The notes under the pieces are model-generated. The model was given only the letters and a program-made list of their open reading frames with translations. It did not search any database and had not been told where the DNA came from. Shown here piece by piece: positions 1 through 7,389 of a DNA stretch of 28,104 nt. The DNA comes from Chitinophagaceae bacterium (GTDB lineage Bacteria > Bacteroidota > Bacteroidia > Chitinophagales > Chitinophagaceae). Each line of letters starts with the position of its first letter. The first letter of the stretch is position 1. A program made the translations under genes and the position numbers. Location of the stretch: assembly GCA_016786965.1 (NCBI GenBank), contig JAEUVL010000441.1, positions 1 through 28,104 of the forward strand, in the 5' to 3' direction.

Positions 1-182
1 GTATAAAACGTAGTTGTTTTTTCCAGGTCTTTACACCCAAGTTCAAAATGAACAACAGGGCATCCCGTGGCAGTTTTATCAGCAGTTGCTAGGGCAACGG
101 GTACCAATAGCGAAGCAGTACCAGCGGCAACACTATTTATGAAATCCCTCCGGGTGGTTTGTTTTGTTTTTTTCTTTTGCAT
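1..182 (-). CDS. Tat-exported VOC (glyoxalase/bleomycin-resistance fold) protein, 5' part only
   Basis: The reverse strand reads from an ATG at 182-180 for 60 codons to the window edge without a stop. Residues 9-16 (TTRRDFIN) form a twin-arginine motif, followed by a small hydrophobic stretch ending near VPVALATA, so the protein should leave the cytoplasm folded by the Tat route. The first mature residues (PVVHFELGCKDLEKTTTFY) look like the opening strand and helix of a VOC-fold domain, where a metal-bound His and the pattern 'DLEKTxxFY' are usual. The gene starts 32 bases after the stop of the AraC-type gene on the same strand, so the two probably form an operon. The enzyme activity cannot be told because the rest is outside the window. 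The Tat signal is clear; the VOC call rests on about 20 residues. Confidence 0.6.
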   Translation of the reverse strand, partial: MQKKKTKQTTRRDFINSVAAGTASLLVPVALATADKTATGCPVVHFELGCKDLEKTTTFY

Positions 183-214
183 ACAAGATAAGTTTTGCAG
201 GCAAAATAGGTGAC

Positions 215-1060
215 TTATTCACCAATAAATTGTAAAAATGTTTCCTTTTTCAACGCCAAAAAATTGGGGGTGTGCTGTATAAAGGGAAATTGAAGACAAA
301 GCTTTTTGTATTGCAAAGGGGTAATGCCGGTGTTTGCTTTGAAATCATTGATGAAATGGGCCTGATCATAATATTCATGAAGCGAAGACAAGGTTTGCCC
401 GGGATGATTTGCAATTTGTGACAGCGTTTTATTAAAGCGGATAATTCCCTGTATTGTTTTAATAGAACTGCCAAAAAAGAACTGTGCTTCACTTCTTAGT
501 CGTTTTCTGCTGGCGCCAAGTTTTTCCGATAGCTGATTTACGGAGTGAGTTTTGATGGCCTTGCTTAGCCATGTTATTTTCTCAAAAGAGGAAAAATCCT
601 TCCCTTTTAGCTGGCTCGTAAGAAACTGTTCGATCAGTAAAAATCCCTGATGTATAGTCTCGCACACAAAGAGTTGTTCCCTCAGATTGAATATGTCAGG
701 GTTTGTCCAGTGTACAGCATCGACAGCCTGATCGTTAGTTGCATAGGCGGGTAAGCTGGCAAAGTAAGGCATCATGCCCAGTTTAATACTAATGGCATAC
801 ATACTTGTTGTGCCTTTGTTGCCAAGCATAAAATGTGTATCATGTTTACCATTCATCCACACAGTAGCATTTACCTCATGCTCTGGTGCGTATGAAGAAT
901 ATATATCAGAAGAGAAAAAGTTTGAGCCCAGGTTGATAATTATAACCTGGTTGACCCGCGGAAATGCCACACCGTTTCCTATCTGCTCACCACTTAAAAA
1001 GTGAATGGCATCTACAAAGTCTTTAAGCACCCCTGTTGGTATGTAACTTTTAATTGTCAC
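215..1060 (-). CDS. AraC-family transcriptional regulator
   Basis: The 281-residue protein has a C-terminal AraC-type DNA-binding region from about residue 175: a first helix-turn-helix (LSEKLGASRKRLRSEAQFFF) and a second ending in the family signature (SLHEYYDQAHFINDFKANTG, then ITPLQYKK). The N-terminal 150 residues are the variable effector-sensing part, and I recognise no ligand class. It starts with GTG at 1060; no in-frame ATG lies nearby. Upstream on the same strand the 8-mer TAAATTTG (1102-1095) fits the Bacteroidota -7 box TAnnTTTG, but I see no convincing -33 box. It precedes the Tat/VOC gene by 32 bases and so may regulate it and itself. psuG ends 101 bases upstream, which leaves room for a separate promoter. 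Confidence 0.85.
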   Translation of the reverse strand: MTIKSYIPTGVLKDFVDAIHFLSGEQIGNGVAFPRVNQVIIINLGSNFFSSDIYSSYAPEHEVNATVWMNGKHDTHFMLGNKGTTSMYAISIKLGMMPYFASLPAYATNDQAVDAVHWTNPDIFNLREQLFVCETIHQGFLLIEQFLTSQLKGKDFSSFEKITWLSKAIKTHSVNQLSEKLGASRKRLRSEAQFFFGSSIKTIQGIIRFNKTLSQIANHPGQTLSSLHEYYDQAHFINDFKANTGITPLQYKKLCLQFPFIQHTPNFLALKKETFLQFIGE

Positions 1061-1161
1061 ATTATATGGGCCTGTGATAGAAATAAAGCATAGCCAAATT
1101 TAAAAAAACTCTGAGCTTTTATGGCGATAAAATGGGGCGGGCAAATATTATTAAAGCGATG

Positions 1162-2067
1162 CTAATTTAATGCCACCGCAATCTCCGCTCCCACTTTCGC
1201 ATTGTGTTTTATCAATGCAATATTTGCTTCCAGGCTTTCGCCGTTGGAATGCTCCGCAATGTATTGCAGTAAGAATGGGGTGACCTCTTTTCCGCTGATA
1301 TTCTTTTCTTTGGCCGCAGCCAAGGCCTGGAGTATATGCACTTCCATTTCTTCTGATGCGATTTCCTGTTCTGCGGGTACCGGGTTGGCTATTAAAACAG
1401 CGCTGTTCAATCCGAATTTCCATTTTGTGCTCAGCAGGTCTGCAATAGCAGCGGGGGTATCTAAACGTAATGGTGAAGTAAAGCCGCTCTTTCGGGAATA
1501 GAAACTTGGGAACTCATGCTGTCCATAAGTAATAACCGGAATACCTTTCGTTTCTAAATATTCCAAAGTCAATCCAATATCCAAAATTGATTTTACACCG
1601 GCTGATACAACCACTACAGGTGTTTGTGCCATTTCGGTCAGGTCGGCAGAAATATCCATACTTGTTTCTGCGCCCCTATGCACCCCGCCAATGCCACCGG
1701 TTACAAATACTTTGATGCCAGCCATATCGGCTATCCGCATAGTAGCAGCCACCGTAGTTGCACCGTAAAGTTTTTGACTGATGACATACGGCATATCCCG
1801 CAGGCTTACTTTCCACACATCCTTGGCCTTTCCAAAATATTCTAACTGCTCTTTGGTTAACCCTACCCTGCATTTGCCATTCATGATAGCAATGGTGGCG
1901 GGTATAGCCCCGTTTTCTCTTACTACTTGTTCTACGGCCAATGCGGTTTCCACATTTTTGGGATACGGCATACCATGGGAGATGATGGTGGATTCCAGTG
2001 CCACAACGGCTTTGCCGTTCGCCAGGGCTTGTTTTACTTCAGGGTGTATTTCTAAAAATGGATTCAT
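1162..2067 (-). CDS. psuG: Pseudouridine-5'-phosphate glycosidase
   Basis: PsuG splits pseudouridine 5'-phosphate into uracil and ribose 5-phosphate in the cytoplasm, the second step of pseudouridine breakdown after PsuK. The 301-residue protein has the usual family length and its signatures: ALESTIISHGMPYP at residues 23-36, TGGIGGVHRGAETSMDIS from residue 123 (metal and phosphate region), and the NSAVLIANPVP block near residue 230. Start is ATG at 2067. The kinase psuK lies upstream on the same strand, but 377 bases away, unlike the tight psuK-psuG pairs in enterobacteria. A TAAATTTG box (2080-2073) sits only 5 bases before the ATG; if used, the transcript would be nearly leaderless. Identification is firm. 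Confidence 0.95.
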   Translation of the reverse strand: MNPFLEIHPEVKQALANGKAVVALESTIISHGMPYPKNVETALAVEQVVRENGAIPATIAIMNGKCRVGLTKEQLEYFGKAKDVWKVSLRDMPYVISQKLYGATTVAATMRIADMAGIKVFVTGGIGGVHRGAETSMDISADLTEMAQTPVVVVSAGVKSILDIGLTLEYLETKGIPVITYGQHEFPSFYSRKSGFTSPLRLDTPAAIADLLSTKWKFGLNSAVLIANPVPAEQEIASEEMEVHILQALAAAKEKNISGKEVTPFLLQYIAEHSNGESLEANIALIKHNAKVGAEIAVALN

Positions 2068-2444
2068 AAAAACAAATTTATGCTTTCGTAACCTTTTACC
2101 CCTTAAGTCGAAGCTTACACATTAACCGACGGATAACGGGGGTTGAGCTTTTATTCGAGAAGGGCTTCATTGCTTCCTTATGGCACAGTCCTTATTTTAT
2201 TTGTGTTGACACAGCAGGGTAGGGGAGAGGCTGAATGCTGGTATGAAAGAAACCACCCAATATTTATCAAACCGAATACGAAGGTTATACGGAAGTTGAA
2301 CGAAGGATGGACGAAAGAACATTGTATTTACTATTCAAACGCCATGCTTATGCCAAATCTGTTTGTAGCTTTTATATGGGGCAACCTTACCGATAAGCCC
2401 CAAGCAGGCTCATGCTCCATATGACCGACAGGCAAACTAACAAG
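2068..2444. other. Intergenic gap between psuK and psuG
   Basis: This 377-base stretch separates two genes that normally sit side by side. A 93-codon frame is open on the plus strand, but it has no recognisable domain, no ribosome site and runs against the operon, so I do not call it. I see no clear terminator or repeat. It may hold the remains of an inserted or decayed gene. Confidence 0.4.
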
Positions 2445-3371
2445 TTATGCCGGGTAATAAGTGTTTACAAGGGCAAGCAGCTTTTCTTGCGTTAAATGAG
2501 TGGCAATAGCGCCATTCACCTGCAATATTTCAGCGGACAAAGTATGCGCCAGCTTCAAACACTCCAGATCTTCTTTGTCCAAATGTTTTCCAAGAATGTA
2601 GCCAGACAACGAACCATCACCGGCGCCGGTACAATCCACCACATGGATATCCGGTGCATGCAGCGTCACCGCTTTTTCTTTATTGTAAAGGGCTGAGCCG
2701 TGCTTGCCGTTATGTAACCAGATGTTCTTCACCCCCTTTTGCAGCAATTCTTCTACCTGCAACTGGGTAAGGAATGCTTTATCCGAACACAGCACCGGCA
2801 ATTCATCTTCGTTAGGTGTTATCAAATACAAACCATCGAGGTTCACCCCTTTGAATTTTTTGGCGGGGGGTACGGATACCGGTTCTATGATAAAGGGTAC
2901 GCCCGTTTCTTTACTGAATGCCAATAGCCACTCGGCCGTTTCTACATTTATATTGGCGTCTGCCATTAAAAAGGAAGCGGTCTTTAAAAGAGCTGAGTGC
3001 TTTGCCAAATGTTCAGGTGTTATCAAATGGTTGGCAGCATTAGTAAGAAAAGCACAGTACAGGGAGCCATCCATATTTAGTATGCCGGTATATTTTCCCG
3101 ATAAGCCTTCTTTCGTAATGGAGGCATCCAGCTTTACACCAGCGTTGGTACAGACTTCTTTCAACCAGTTGCCGTCGCTGTCGTTTCCAAATACGCTGAT
3201 CAGTTGTACCGGTACGCCCAGTAATGCCAGTTGGTGGGCAATATTGCGGCTTACGCCTCCGGCAGTTTTGGTCACGTGGGCATCAATAGTGGTGGCCAGC
3301 AGCATTTCTTCGGTGGCATGAAAAAGCTCGTCAACAAAGGATGCGCCGATGCAGATAACGGGGTTTGACAT
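2445..3371 (-). CDS. psuK: Pseudouridine kinase, PfkB family
   Basis: This 308-residue PfkB-family sugar kinase has the N-terminal glycine motif (TAGGVSRNIAHQLALLG, residues 36-52), FGNDSDG at 61-67, and the C-terminal signature DCTGAGDGSLSGYI, where TGAGD at 248-252 gives the anion hole and D252 the catalytic base. PfkB kinases act on many sugars and nucleosides. Assignment to pseudouridine comes from psuG downstream on the same strand, with which it would convert pseudouridine to its 5'-phosphate for cleavage. It begins with ATG at 3371, 27 bases after the stop of the DUF3820 gene, so it is probably co-transcribed with the two small genes before it. Adenosine kinase or ribokinase are the alternatives, but context argues against them. 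Confidence 0.88.
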   Translation of the reverse strand: MSNPVICIGASFVDELFHATEEMLLATTIDAHVTKTAGGVSRNIAHQLALLGVPVQLISVFGNDSDGNWLKEVCTNAGVKLDASITKEGLSGKYTGILNMDGSLYCAFLTNAANHLITPEHLAKHSALLKTASFLMADANINVETAEWLLAFSKETGVPFIIEPVSVPPAKKFKGVNLDGLYLITPNEDELPVLCSDKAFLTQLQVEELLQKGVKNIWLHNGKHGSALYNKEKAVTLHAPDIHVVDCTGAGDGSLSGYILGKHLDKEDLECLKLAHTLSAEILQVNGAIATHLTQEKLLALVNTYYPA

Positions 3372-3398
3372 GCTGCAAATGTAAAGGCGTCAGCAGTA

Positions 3399-3629
3399 TT
3401 ATTTTTTCAGCGGGGTTAAAAGATTTTCCAGGCCATTTAGTTTTATTTCATGAATGGTGGCCAGGAGCATACCGAGCTTTCCTTTCGGAAAGCCCTGCCG
3501 TGCAAACCACTCCAGGTAGAAGGTCGGCAGATCGCAAAGTACGGTGCCTTTGTATTGGCCAAAAGGCATTTTCATTTCTACCAGTTGAAGCAGCAGTTCC
3601 CGGTTGGGAATTAGTGGTTCGTTTTCCAT
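3399..3629 (-). CDS. DUF3820 family small protein
   Basis: A 76-residue protein matching the compact DUF3820 pattern: MPFGQYKGTVLCDLPTFYLEW followed by FPKGKLG and a closing 'IKLNGLENLLTPL'. The family has no firm biochemical role; related folds occur in putative nucleic-acid-processing proteins. No signal peptide or membrane segment is present. It starts 2 bases after the stop of the zinc-ribbon gene and ends 27 bases before psuK, so the three are likely one transcript. Whether it takes part in pseudouridine or RNA breakdown is unknown. Confidence 0.8.
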   Translation of the reverse strand: MENEPLIPNRELLLQLVEMKMPFGQYKGTVLCDLPTFYLEWFARQGFPKGKLGMLLATIHEIKLNGLENLLTPLKK

Positions 3630-3631
3630 TT

Positions 3632-4015
3632 TTACTCTTCTTTTTTCTTTACTATCAGGAACCAGTCATTTTCCAGCGGCAGGTAACCGTAGTCATAACA
3701 GTAATAATAGGTTTTGCCGGTTTTAGTAGTATAAATATGGGTGATGTATTTAAAGTGAAAGCCCAGGCGTAGGAGCTTGTCTTTATTGGCTTTGGCCGTT
3801 TCTTCAGTACCCGGCAGGATGGACTCGAGTACCTTCCGGTTTTTCAGCAGGCTGGCGTTGATATTTTTGACGAGTGAATTTTGGTTTCCCCGGGTCTTTT
3901 GCAGGTTATTATAGTTGTTTCGGCAGTAGTCGTTGCAGAATTTCTTATCCACCCGGCCCCGTAAAATGGCGCCGCAGGCAAGGCATTTTTTAAGTTCGGC
4001 TAAAGAATCAGACAT
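3632..4015 (-). CDS. Small zinc-ribbon protein of unknown function
   Basis: This 127-residue protein has an N-terminal Cys4 pattern, C11-x2-C14 then C27-x3-C31, typical of a treble-clef or zinc-ribbon site. A basic, Asn-rich linker follows (NNYNNLQKTRGNQNS), then a C-terminal half rich in Tyr and Lys (GKTYYYCYDYGYLPL) ending in KKKEE. I do not recognise a named family; similar proteins are usually annotated hypothetical in Bacteroidota. The start is ATG at 4015; it is the first gene of the run leading to DUF3820 and psuK. A nucleic-acid-binding role is possible from the zinc site and charge, but unproven. Confidence 0.75.
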   Translation of the reverse strand: MSDSLAELKKCLACGAILRGRVDKKFCNDYCRNNYNNLQKTRGNQNSLVKNINASLLKNRKVLESILPGTEETAKANKDKLLRLGFHFKYITHIYTTKTGKTYYYCYDYGYLPLENDWFLIVKKKEE

Positions 4016-4340
4016 TTTTAGGAATATTTAATGTGCTAATATACAACACTATATCCGTGTATAAACGTTTATACCCGTTTAGCTTCGGGAAGAAACGGCA
4101 ATGATATATCTGTTTACACCGGGCAATAAATAGAGGGGCTGGGAGGGGAAAAATCTTCAAAAAACGGCTTTCAGACGGCAAAACGTCTGACTTGGTACAG
4201 GATGCTTTGGGTGGCATCGAAACCGCCAATGAGATAGGAAAGAGCTGAACTGCTGGCCGCTTTTCGGGTTTGTCCTACTGGTGCGGGGCAATTGTCTTAC
4301 AGTACAAAATTAACAATTTTATCAATAAGTAAAATGAAAG
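4016..4340. other. Gene-poor spacer with hairpin
   Basis: I find no supported gene here. There is a 6-bp inverted repeat with a 6-base loop (CAGACG, GCAAAA, CGTCTG at 4172-4189). On the plus strand a frame without a start codon (4105-4248) reads as plausible protein and ends in GIETANEIGKS; it could be the tail of a lost gene. Confidence 0.35.
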
Positions 4341-4364
4341 ATTAAGTAAATTAGAGTATTAAAA

Positions 4365-4449
4365 GGAGTTTCTACTCCCTTCAAATACAGCAGGGCAGTT
4401 GCTAAAACTGCCTGCACCACAATGTTCGCACTTTGACCTAGAAGTAGGT
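4365..4449 (+). ncRNA. Candidate structured RNA: three consecutive hairpins before a small-peptide gene
   Basis: Three stem-loops follow one another on the plus strand. The first is GGAGT-TTCT-ACTCC (4365-4378). The second is a strong stem pairing 4390-4400 with 4406-4415: GCA/TGC and GGCAGTT/AACTGCC around a one-base bulge with a 5-base loop. The third is ACCTA-GAAG-TAGGT (4436-4449). A five-codon frame (ATG at 4422, stop TGA) lies between the second and third. The unit continues to a 38-codon gene at 4499 and a terminator at 4624-4647, so this is most simply its 5' leader. An independent small RNA is possible. No known Rfam family comes to mind. Confidence 0.4.
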
Positions 4450-4498
4450 TTTGGTTTGTTTCAACAAGTCATTTCTTAACCTTTAAAAAGGATAAGTT

Positions 4499-4615
4499 AT
4501 GGCAAAGAACTTAAAGACCCCAAGTAATTTGGGCAACGCCAAAAACGGCTTTGAATGGCTGCTCCTGATCTTAATGTTTATTCATTATGTATTGGAGATA
4601 GTCAGAAAGGGCTAA
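4499..4615 (+). CDS. 38-residue single-span membrane peptide
   Basis: An ATG at 4499 opens a 38-codon frame ending in TAA at 4613-4615. An unusually good Shine-Dalgarno site for this phylum (AAAGGA, 4487-4492) lies 6 bases upstream. The peptide has a polar, basic N-terminal half (MAKNLKTPSNLGNAKNG), a hydrophobic helix at residues 18-35 (FEWLLLILMFIHYVLEIV) and a basic end (RKG). A rho-independent terminator starts 9 bases after the stop, and a hairpin-rich leader precedes it. Size, single helix and structured leader resemble type I toxin peptides or small membrane regulators, but there is no homology I can name and no antisense RNA is evident. It lies just outside the restriction/transposase block and points towards it. 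Confidence 0.55.
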   Translation: MAKNLKTPSNLGNAKNGFEWLLLILMFIHYVLEIVRKG

Positions 4616-4623
4616 AAAGAAAG

Positions 4624-4647
4624 TCCCGGTTTAGGCCGGGATTTTTT
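4624..4647 (+). terminator. Rho-independent terminator of the small-peptide unit
   Basis: A six-bp stem TCCCGG/CCGGGA (4624-4629 and 4636-4641) around TTTAGG is followed directly by a T-run (4642-4647). It closes the plus-strand peptide gene that ends at 4615. Confidence 0.8.
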
Positions 4648-4727
4648 ATTCAGGGGAAACCGAAAAATTTATGATGTTTTCCTCTCCAAAAAATGGGACA
4701 ACTTTGACTAAAAATAAAACAATAGCA

Positions 4728-7226
4728 TTAGGTTGTAATGTCTCCTAATTCAACCTTCATCTCGATTATGCTTTTTTGCGCATCCCACTTTTTATTGAAG
4801 ATGTCTTGGACCTTATCAGATATTCTTTTCCTTGTTTTTATATCTTGATGAATTGGCAGCTTTAATTCGCCCCATCTGTTTGCAATATTTGGCAATGTAG
4901 TTTCGATAAGAACTTTATTGTACATCTGCAATTGAACCAAATAATGCGAGATCAGGTATATTAAATAATAAGGGGTTATATTATATTGGTTTTTTAGGTC
5001 TTTTATTCTAATTACCAATATTTCTCTCGTTAATAATACCTCAGTGTCATAAGGGGAAACTAATGCCACGCTACCAATTCTATAACTACCCCTCCTTACA
5101 AATAACAAATCACCTTCTTTAAGAGCCTTATCATCCCGTCTCATGCTTTTAAACACGTGCATTGGTATTAATGCAGTGGGGTCTTTATATGCTTCCCAAT
5201 TAACTATGTCTTTTACTCTTATATAAGGAACATCCCCATTCCCTTTGTTATCAGATTCCGGAGACCCATGACCATCAAATGTTGTTAATACCCCTTCTTT
5301 GATAAGCTGGTTTATCGTAATCAAATTACAACCCTTTGATTTTGCTGTCTCAGCAATCTCTTTTTCTCGACTATTCCAATAATATCTTGGAACAAAAATG
5401 TTCTGCTTTGTTACTAAAGACTCTTTAACCATGAAAGTATATCTCTTAGGGCTTGTAGGATTATTAAACTCGTTTATTATAAACGGAACATCGTCCCATA
5501 TTTTAGTCTTATCTAGCTTCTCTGTCTTTAAATCCCATCTATACATTGGTTTCCCGTTGTGGTCATGTCCTATCTGTTCAGCAACGGCCATATTTATGTA
5601 GTCTTGCTGCTTAACATTTTTTTGAATTATCAAAGCCACACATTTTGCGTTATTGTAAGGCCTGAATGTGTTATGTGGCAAGTCGTATAGAGCTATAATA
5701 TTATGTTGCTTGAAAAAATGCATTACATGGTGCATTTTTGGAGCATGGAAAAAGGTCTCGGGTAAAATTATAGCCAACTTGCCTTTATCTCTCAGTAATT
5801 GAAAACAACGCTCTATGAAAAGAAATTGTGGCTGAATTTCGTCTTTTAAGTTATTCGTCCTTGTCGTTTCCCCACCTGTTTTTTTCCAATCATAACTAAG
5901 GTCATACTGTTTAAGCTTATCCTCCCCCGTAACCTTCAACTCCTTACCAAACGGGGGGTTTGTTAGGACAACATCGAAAGTGCCGAGTTGTATCTTTAAT
6001 TGAGTTTCTGGTTTCCATTGTAGGGGTATATCTAAGCTATCTTCGTTAAAGATACCAGTAGTTCCATCTCCTACTAAATTCATATACGCTTTAGCAACCT
6101 TACTTAAAAAGTAATCTTTATCCAGGCCCCTAAAGTTGTCAGTGGCTATTGCCATTTTCTTTTTCTCTATGTCCTTTTCCTTCCATTTTAGTTTAGAGTA
6201 TTTTTTTTCTGCATTATTCCAGACATACTTTAGAGCATCAACTAAAAATCCACCGCTCCCACATGCTGGATCTATTATCTTATCTGTTTCGCTAGGGCTT
6301 ATGAAATCGACAAGCATTTGAACAACATTTCTTGGGGTAAAGAATTGCCCTTGTTCTCCTTTCAATGCGTTACCTATAAACGTTTCAAAAGCATCTACTA
6401 TAACATCTCTACTACTATCCATTAAAGAATAGTTTTGTAATTCTCCTACTACATAAGCAACCGAGTTGGCATCTAAACTTATTTTATCAGTAGAATCTAT
6501 AACCTCTGGCATGTTTAGTTTTACCTCGTTAAATAACGAGACTATTCTTTTTTCGATTTCCTTTGGCTTTTCTACCACGCCAGCCCTAAACTTCATAAAC
6601 TCATCTTCGGAAGTATATTTTTCATCATATAACTTACAGAAAATAAGGTTTATTAGTTGTTGTGCCAAGAACTCGCTTCTTGTTGCACCAGTGGCGTTTG
6701 CTGCCAAGTGGTTTCTTATTGATCTAAATACAGCCTTTAAATTGTTAGAGGGCTGCAAGTCTTCCTTTTTGAACTTACCTATGTCCTCTATTCTCTGTCC
6801 CGACTTGGGTATGTTTGGCACTTCCTCAAATATCACCAATCCGCCTTTTTCAATTTTTCTCAAGAACAATCGCTCATCACCATTAAACCACACCCCAAGA
6901 GTTGCCTTGCAAAATCTCAAGTAATCCTCTAATTGTTTTTTACCATCTTTTCGAGTTCTACGCTTGCACTCAACAATAATATATACATCATCTTCGTTTT
7001 TTTTGGAATCACTAAATACGGCAATATCAATGGGGTATTCTTTTTTGGTATCCGACGGACGGCTTTTTACTCTGAATTGCGGCCTTGTTTGTATTTGCTT
7101 TTTGCTATAGCCGTAATCCTCTACAAGTTGTTTTGAAAAAACCTGTACAGCTTCAATTTCTTCAGGGGAAGCATTGATTTCTAATCCTGAGATATAATCA
7201 ATGATTTTACTTTCAGCGGTTGCCAT
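4728..7226 (-). CDS. Single-chain restriction-methylation-specificity enzyme (type I-like / type IIG-like)
   Basis: From ATG at 7226 the protein has 832 residues in three parts. Residues 1-130 are an HsdR-N-like PD-(D/E)xK nuclease domain (D67 in YPIDIAVF, E86-x-K88 in IIVECK). Residues 160-600 are an HsdM-like N6-adenine methyltransferase, with FFTPRNVVQ at 295-303, SAM motif DPACGSGGF at 319-327 and catalytic NPPF at 423-426. Residues from about 620 form one HsdS-type target-recognition domain (VPYIRVKDI, GDLLFVRRGS, LPNIANRWGELKLPI). Modification of one strand of an asymmetric site plus cleavage at a distance is expected. There is no helicase motor, so it is not classical type I. An in-frame ATG at 7343 would add 39 residues of unlike composition; I prefer 7226, but a promoter box near 7371 makes the longer form possible. 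Confidence 0.85.
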   Translation of the reverse strand: MATAESKIIDYISGLEINASPEEIEAVQVFSKQLVEDYGYSKKQIQTRPQFRVKSRPSDTKKEYPIDIAVFSDSKKNEDDVYIIVECKRRTRKDGKKQLEDYLRFCKATLGVWFNGDERLFLRKIEKGGLVIFEEVPNIPKSGQRIEDIGKFKKEDLQPSNNLKAVFRSIRNHLAANATGATRSEFLAQQLINLIFCKLYDEKYTSEDEFMKFRAGVVEKPKEIEKRIVSLFNEVKLNMPEVIDSTDKISLDANSVAYVVGELQNYSLMDSSRDVIVDAFETFIGNALKGEQGQFFTPRNVVQMLVDFISPSETDKIIDPACGSGGFLVDALKYVWNNAEKKYSKLKWKEKDIEKKKMAIATDNFRGLDKDYFLSKVAKAYMNLVGDGTTGIFNEDSLDIPLQWKPETQLKIQLGTFDVVLTNPPFGKELKVTGEDKLKQYDLSYDWKKTGGETTRTNNLKDEIQPQFLFIERCFQLLRDKGKLAIILPETFFHAPKMHHVMHFFKQHNIIALYDLPHNTFRPYNNAKCVALIIQKNVKQQDYINMAVAEQIGHDHNGKPMYRWDLKTEKLDKTKIWDDVPFIINEFNNPTSPKRYTFMVKESLVTKQNIFVPRYYWNSREKEIAETAKSKGCNLITINQLIKEGVLTTFDGHGSPESDNKGNGDVPYIRVKDIVNWEAYKDPTALIPMHVFKSMRRDDKALKEGDLLFVRRGSYRIGSVALVSPYDTEVLLTREILVIRIKDLKNQYNITPYYLIYLISHYLVQLQMYNKVLIETTLPNIANRWGELKLPIHQDIKTRKRISDKVQDIFNKKWDAQKSIIEMKVELGDITT

Positions 7227-7308
7227 GTTAATAGTTTTTTTGGACAATACAATTACTTTAGTAAATTTGTATTGCTTTACTACTAACGAGATTGGAGTAA
7301 AAATATTT

Positions 7309-7340
7309 ACAAAAGGAATGGTTGCCGCCGTTCCTTTTGT
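7309..7340. repeat. 10-bp perfect inverted repeat upstream of the restriction enzyme gene
   Basis: ACAAAAGGAA (7309-7318) and TTCCTTTTGT (7331-7340) are exact reverse complements around a 12-base loop. The repeat lies between the putative start at 7226 and the promoter box at 7371-7364. It could be an operator or a hairpin in the leader RNA. Confidence 0.55.
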
Positions 7341-7345
7341 CATTT

Positions 7346-7371
7346 TAGGGCACTAAAATAGGGCAAAATTA
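7346..7371 (-). promoter_or_regulatory. Candidate promoter with overlapping direct repeats for the R-M enzyme
   Basis: On the minus strand TAATTTTG (7371-7364) fits the TAnnTTTG -7 box. The heptamer TAGGGCA (plus-strand reading) occurs twice, at 7346-7352 and 7359-7365, with a 13-base period, touching the box and the expected start site. That is a suitable place for a repressor. The -33 element is not clear. Confidence 0.35.
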
Positions 7372-7389
7372 TAAATACTAACAGGTTCT

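Noticed and set aside
2143..2424. 93-codon plus-strand frame between psuK and psuG
   Set aside because: Antisense to the operon, no motif, no ribosome site.
4008..4229. 73-codon minus-strand frame overlapping the zinc-ribbon gene start
   Set aside because: No domain, no ribosome site and atypical composition; the overlapped gene has a well-supported start.
4105..4248. Plus-strand frame ending GIETANEIGKS
   Set aside because: Reads like protein but has no start codon after the upstream stop and no family I recognise; at most a gene relic.
7227..7343. 39-residue N-terminal extension of the restriction enzyme
   Set aside because: Open in frame but of unlike composition and containing the 10-bp inverted repeat; the family-like start is ATG at 7226. 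Not fully excluded.
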